Below are positions 61,807 through 64,000 of a stretch of DNA of 64,000 bases, piece by piece. Location of the stretch: positions 152,538-216,537 of the forward strand of contig CANMDH010000003.1 of assembly GCA_947496555.1 (NCBI GenBank), given 5' to 3'. Origin of the DNA: an uncultured Aquimarina sp. Its GTDB lineage: Bacteria > Bacteroidota > Bacteroidia > Flavobacteriales > Flavobacteriaceae. Each line of letters begins with the position of its first letter. Positions within the stretch are counted from its first letter, which is position 1. Position numbers and translations under genes: made by a program. The notes under the pieces were generated by a model, which worked only from the letters and a program-made list of their open reading frames with translations, did not search any database and was not told the origin of the DNA.

Positions 61807-62691
61807 ATGTCTATTAGAAAAGAAAAGTTTTTGACCTTGGCCACTCTAGAGTATGCCAATAAAACTACAGAAGATTTAAAACAAATGTATAGACAGGTTT
61901 TAAAAAAAGGGATGCATGGATTATGTTTTAGCCCATATTTAGAGGGGCAAGAACCAGGAGATCAAATTACCGAGGATCAAATTCGCAAGAGAATGGAAAT
62001 AATAAGTCCATACACAAAATGGATACGGTCGTTTTCATGTACAGATGGTAATGAAGCCATACCCAAAATTGCACAAGAATATGGAATGAAGACATTAGTT
62101 GGTGCTTGGTTGGGCAATGACATTGAAATTAATAAAAAAGAAATATCTAATCTTATAAAGTTGGCTAATGATGGGTATGTAGATATCGCAGCAGTTGGTA
62201 ATGAGGTGATGTATCGCGGAGATTTGTCCGAATATGAACTATTGAGCCATATTTATCAGGTAAAAAAAGAGGTTACTGGTATTCCTGTTGGATATGTTGA
62301 TGCCTATTATGAGTTTGTTGATCATCCAAGAATTACTGAAGCTTGTGATATTATTTTAGCAAATTGTTATCCTTTCTGGGAAGGATGCGACCTGGATTAC
62401 TCGTTGCTATATATGAAAGATATGTATCACAGGGCACTTCGTGCTGGCAATGGTAAAAAGGTTATCATTTCTGAAACAGGCTGGCCAAGTAATGGGACAA
62501 ATCTAGAGGGAGCGTTTCCGTCTTATGAAAATGCCATGAAGTATTTTATCAACACACAAAAATGGTCTGAAGAAGATGATATCGAAGTTTTCTTTTTTTC
62601 GTCTTTTGACGAATCTTGGAAGGTGGGGCCAGAAGGCGATGTAGGCGCATATTGGGGTATTTGGGATAAAAACGAAGAATTAAAGTATTAG
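61807..62691 (+). CDS. GH17 family glucanase, cytoplasmic
   Basis: A 294-residue single-domain GH17 protein without signal peptide or lipobox. Acid/base Glu133 lies in AAVGNEVMYRGD and nucleophile Glu223 in VIISETGWPSNG. It should hydrolyse or transfer short beta-1,3-gluco-oligosaccharides inside the cell. It differs from the secreted GH17 at 57431 in length, location and loop sequence. It is the last gene of the operon and is followed by a hairpin. Together with the phosphorylase it gives two routes for intracellular breakdown. Confidence 0.88.
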   Translation: MSIRKEKFLTLATLEYANKTTEDLKQMYRQVLKKGMHGLCFSPYLEGQEPGDQITEDQIRKRMEIISPYTKWIRSFSCTDGNEAIPKIAQEYGMKTLVGAWLGNDIEINKKEISNLIKLANDGYVDIAAVGNEVMYRGDLSEYELLSHIYQVKKEVTGIPVGYVDAYYEFVDHPRITEACDIILANCYPFWEGCDLDYSLLYMKDMYHRALRAGNGKKVIISETGWPSNGTNLEGAFPSYENAMKYFINTQKWSEEDDIEVFFFSSFDESWKVGPEGDVGAYWGIWDKNEELKY

Positions 62692-62759
62692 TTTACAATA
62701 TTTATTTGAAGAAAACCTAAAAGAATACAAACTGTAAATATGAATCTGTGTAAAACAAA

Positions 62760-62801
62760 AGAGGCTGAATTATTTGCTTTTTAACTTAGAATTCAGCCTC
62801 T
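62760..62801 (+). terminator. Hairpin after the glucan operon
   Basis: AGAGGCTGAATT (62760-62771) and AATTCAGCCTCT (62790-62801) form a perfect 12-base stem around an AT-rich loop of 18 bases. The U-run after it is weak, so it may be a processing or stability signal rather than a classic terminator. Confidence 0.6.
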
Positions 62802-62958
62802 CTTGTGATCGCGATAGGCAGATTTGTAATCCGAGCGACCAAGAGGAAATGAGTTTATCGTTGAAAATTATATTCTTCCCAACATCAAATAGCTGTTATC
62901 CCATTTTATTTTTATTCTAAACGGGCATTCTTTTTTTTGATGTTTTATTTAATAAAAC
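62802..62958. other. Non-coding stretch between operon and HTH ORF
   Basis: 157 bases; the segment around 62811-62841 (GATCGCGATAGGCAGATT, then TGTAATCCGAGCGACC) looks like a short imperfect hairpin similar to REP-type DNA, but no transposase is near. The end holds the palindrome at 62940-62960. Confidence 0.3.
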
Positions 62959-62960
62959 AT
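62940..62960. promoter_or_regulatory. Perfect palindrome over the start of the HTH ORF
   Basis: ATGTTTTATT-T-AATAAAACAT is a perfect 10-base inverted repeat around one base. Its right end includes the A and T of the HTH ORF start codon (62959-62961). The position is that of an autoregulatory operator. Confidence 0.55.
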
Positions 62961-63120
62961 GATTAAAACATTAAGAGAATTAAGAATAAGTTCGGATATA
63001 TCAATAAGAGAAATATATGCAAATCTATACATGTCTGAAGAGGTTTTAAATAATATAGAATCAGGAAAACACCCACCCGCTCTACAAATTTTCCTGACTT
63101 CGGGGAACGATCCAAGATGA
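62959..63120 (+). CDS. Short XRE/Cro-like helix-turn-helix protein (53 residues)
   Basis: The frame begins IKTLRELRISSDISIREIYA, followed by NLYMSEEVLNNIESGKHPP. This has the course of an XRE HTH: helix, turn, recognition helix, then the conserved IESGKHPP-type end (compare IExGxRxPS). The protein stops after only 53 residues, so the C-terminal helices of a full XRE domain are missing. It may be a minimal regulator or a truncated remnant. A perfect palindrome overlaps its start codon. No partner toxin is seen nearby. Confidence 0.45.
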   Translation: MIKTLRELRISSDISIREIYANLYMSEEVLNNIESGKHPPALQIFLTSGNDPR

Positions 63121-63392
63121 AAGTAAACAATTTAGAAAACATAATAATCGCTCAAAGTCAGGAGACTTTGCGCAGCAGGGGTCAAAAGTGAGATAATTCC
63201 CTCTTTCTCTACTTTATAGCGCTCATAGACTACTATTCATAGTTCCGTAATATGCCTTACATCAATAAAAAGTTAAAAAAAACATTTTTTTCTTCCCAGT
63301 ATCGAAAAATGAAACTCGCAGCACGTATCATTGGATAATTTTTAAGGAAAAACATGCTTGAAACTCCGACAGCTTATTATCCGATCAGAATG
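63121..63392. other. Non-coding region before the GC-rich repeats
   Basis: 272 bases with no supported gene. CAAAGTC-AGGA-GACTTTG (63154-63171) is a perfect 7-base hairpin. Between about 63308 and 63392, segments such as GAAACTCGCAGCAC and GAAACTCCGACAGC look like degraded upstream copies of the 41-nt repeat. Confidence 0.35.
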
Positions 63393-63515
63393 TGTCGCCG
63401 GAAATTCCGGCACAACTTTCCGTGCGGGGAATATGTTGCCGGAAAACCCGGCACGTTTTTCCGGGGCAGGAAAATGTTCCCGGGTTTTCCGGGGCGTTTT
63501 TCCCAGGTGTAGAAT
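63393..63515 (+). repeat. Three tandem 41-nt GC-rich hairpin repeats
   Basis: Units at 63393-63433, 63434-63474 and 63475-63515 are each exactly 41 bases. Units 1 and 2 agree at 30 of 41 positions, units 2 and 3 at 25. By count, each has 22-23 G+C, far above the AT-rich surroundings. Each unit carries a hairpin at positions 5-19: GCCGGAA-A-TTCCGGC, GCCGG-AAAAC-CCGGC and CCCGG-GTTTT-CCGGG. The pair 5/19 is G-C in units 1 and 2 and C-G in unit 3, a compensatory change. There are no spacers, so it is not a CRISPR array. The downstream gene starts 30 bases after the last unit. Confidence 0.8.
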
Positions 63516-63545
63516 CATTCTAAATAATTTAAATAAATATAACTT

Positions 63546-64000
63546 ATGAACAATGTATTAGTCATTCCACAATTAAAAAGTTTTAGGAACGGAGAATTTT
63601 CAAAGTACACCCGTACTTTCATAGAGCTTAGCGAAGAACAAGATCTCGATGCCATGAAGCTTAGCACTTATGTAGACCAACTTATAGCAGATTATGAAGC
63701 TTTTAAAACGATTTACAAAAAAAACAGAGGAAGTATCCTCACTCCAGAACTTGCACAATTAGATGGATTTCGGGATAATGGTATCAAACTTCTACAACGC
63801 AGTATTAAACTTATTGCAGATTTTGCTGGTGATGATCATGATCGCAATCAAGCTACTTTGGTCTATAAAGTATTTACAAAACACGGTAAAGATATCTTTG
63901 ATATGGCTTATAATCAGCAAGGGGGTGTCATGGATGAGATTATCGAAGAAATAGAAACGAATACACCGTTATGTGATGCTATAGACAATTTGAATCAACG
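63546..64000 (+). CDS. DUF6261-like protein, N-terminal part (cut by window edge)
   Basis: The frame is open from ATG 63546 to the window end, about 151 residues. It starts NNVLVIPQLKSFRNGEFSKY and continues as a helical, acidic protein (ELSEEQDLDAMKLSTYVDQL, then NGIKLLQRSIKLIADFAG). I recognise the pattern of DUF6261, a Bacteroidota family of unknown function whose members begin with a short Lys-Ser-Phe-Arg-x-x-E segment. No signal peptide or enzymatic motif is visible. The GC-rich 41-nt repeats lie immediately upstream and would be in its 5' leader if transcription starts before 63393. Confidence 0.65.
   Translation, partial: MNNVLVIPQLKSFRNGEFSKYTRTFIELSEEQDLDAMKLSTYVDQLIADYEAFKTIYKKNRGSILTPELAQLDGFRDNGIKLLQRSIKLIADFAGDDHDRNQATLVYKVFTKHGKDIFDMAYNQQGGVMDEIIEEIETNTPLCDAIDNLNQ

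Noticed and set aside
62811-62845. REP/RAYT-type element after the glucan operon
   Set aside because: The hairpin is imperfect, occurs once in the window, and no IS200-like or RAYT transposase gene is near.
63393-63515. CRISPR array
   Set aside because: The three units are directly adjacent with no spacers, differ from each other, and have no cas genes nearby. No other CRISPR-like array was seen in the window.
63358-63549. Open frame running through the GC-rich repeats
   Set aside because: It simply follows the repeats; amino-acid content (Arg, Gly, Pro-rich) is unlike other proteins here, and hairpin structure rather than codons is what is conserved between units.

Overview
The window looks like a Flavobacteriaceae (Bacteroidota) chromosome segment, perhaps Aquimarina-like. 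Reasons: strongly AT-rich DNA, TAnnTTTG-type promoter boxes, a bacillithiol deacetylase, a ResB-CcsA fusion, a Bacteroidota-type conjugation module, and a marine-type beta-glucan utilisation locus. Family names come from reading motifs and gene order; no searches were run.

Layout. (1) About 1-13,550: one end of an integrative conjugative element (ICE). It carries traG (cut by the window edge), traF and traE, a secreted amidase, a three-gene defence cassette (qatA-qatB-qatC, with no qatD beside it), a plasmid-like replication/regulation block (methylase-like protein, AAA+ loader, initiator-like protein, small HTH protein, RteC), two cargo genes (GNAT, membrane AraC regulator) and a tyrosine integrase whose start faces the 3' end of a tRNA-Ser gene. 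(2) 13,550-38,200: conserved chromosome. It has an M28 peptidase, tRNA-His, bshB1 plus a trans-sulfuration enzyme, a TPR hybrid kinase, a thiol redox cluster (2-Cys peroxiredoxin, thioredoxin, Tpx), dgkA, ftsK, lolA, an LptF/G permease, ribB, a DegT aminotransferase, a nitroreductase, a thioesterase, nhaC, a CPBP protease, rdgB, kdsC, a DUF2520 protein and ccsBA. Between nhaC and the CPBP gene is a stretch with C-rich hairpin loops that may encode two small RNAs. (3) 38,200-42,800: an unrecognised protein, a tiny lipoprotein and a TPR kinase/response-regulator pair, with TTTACGG...CCGTAAA palindromes on both sides. (4) 42,800-62,700: a beta-1,3/1,6-glucan (laminarin-type) locus. A membrane-anchored propeller/LuxR regulator is followed by a glycosidase joined to a probable outer-membrane beta-barrel, a CBM/Ig-like lipoprotein, a GH16 lipoprotein, a PKD lipoprotein with four CBM-like repeats, an internal terminator, then a GH149-type phosphorylase, a GH17 lipoprotein, a GH30 lipoprotein, a GPH sugar transporter and a cytoplasmic GH17. 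No SusC/SusD pair is present. (5) 62,700-64,000: a short HTH ORF with a palindrome over its start codon, three GC-rich 41-nt hairpin repeats, and the start of a DUF6261-like gene.

How the glucan genes probably work together (inference): surface GH16, GH17 and GH30 enzymes cut beta-1,3 chains and beta-1,6 branches, CBM lipoproteins hold the substrate, the glycosidase-barrel protein may act at or through the outer membrane, the GPH carrier imports oligosaccharides, and the cytoplasmic phosphorylase and GH17 finish degradation.

Best leads: the Qat cassette without qatD; the glycosidase-barrel fusion in a locus lacking SusC/D; the GC-rich 41-nt repeats with a compensatory base-pair change next to the DUF6261-like gene; and the C-rich-loop hairpins at 32,085-32,275.
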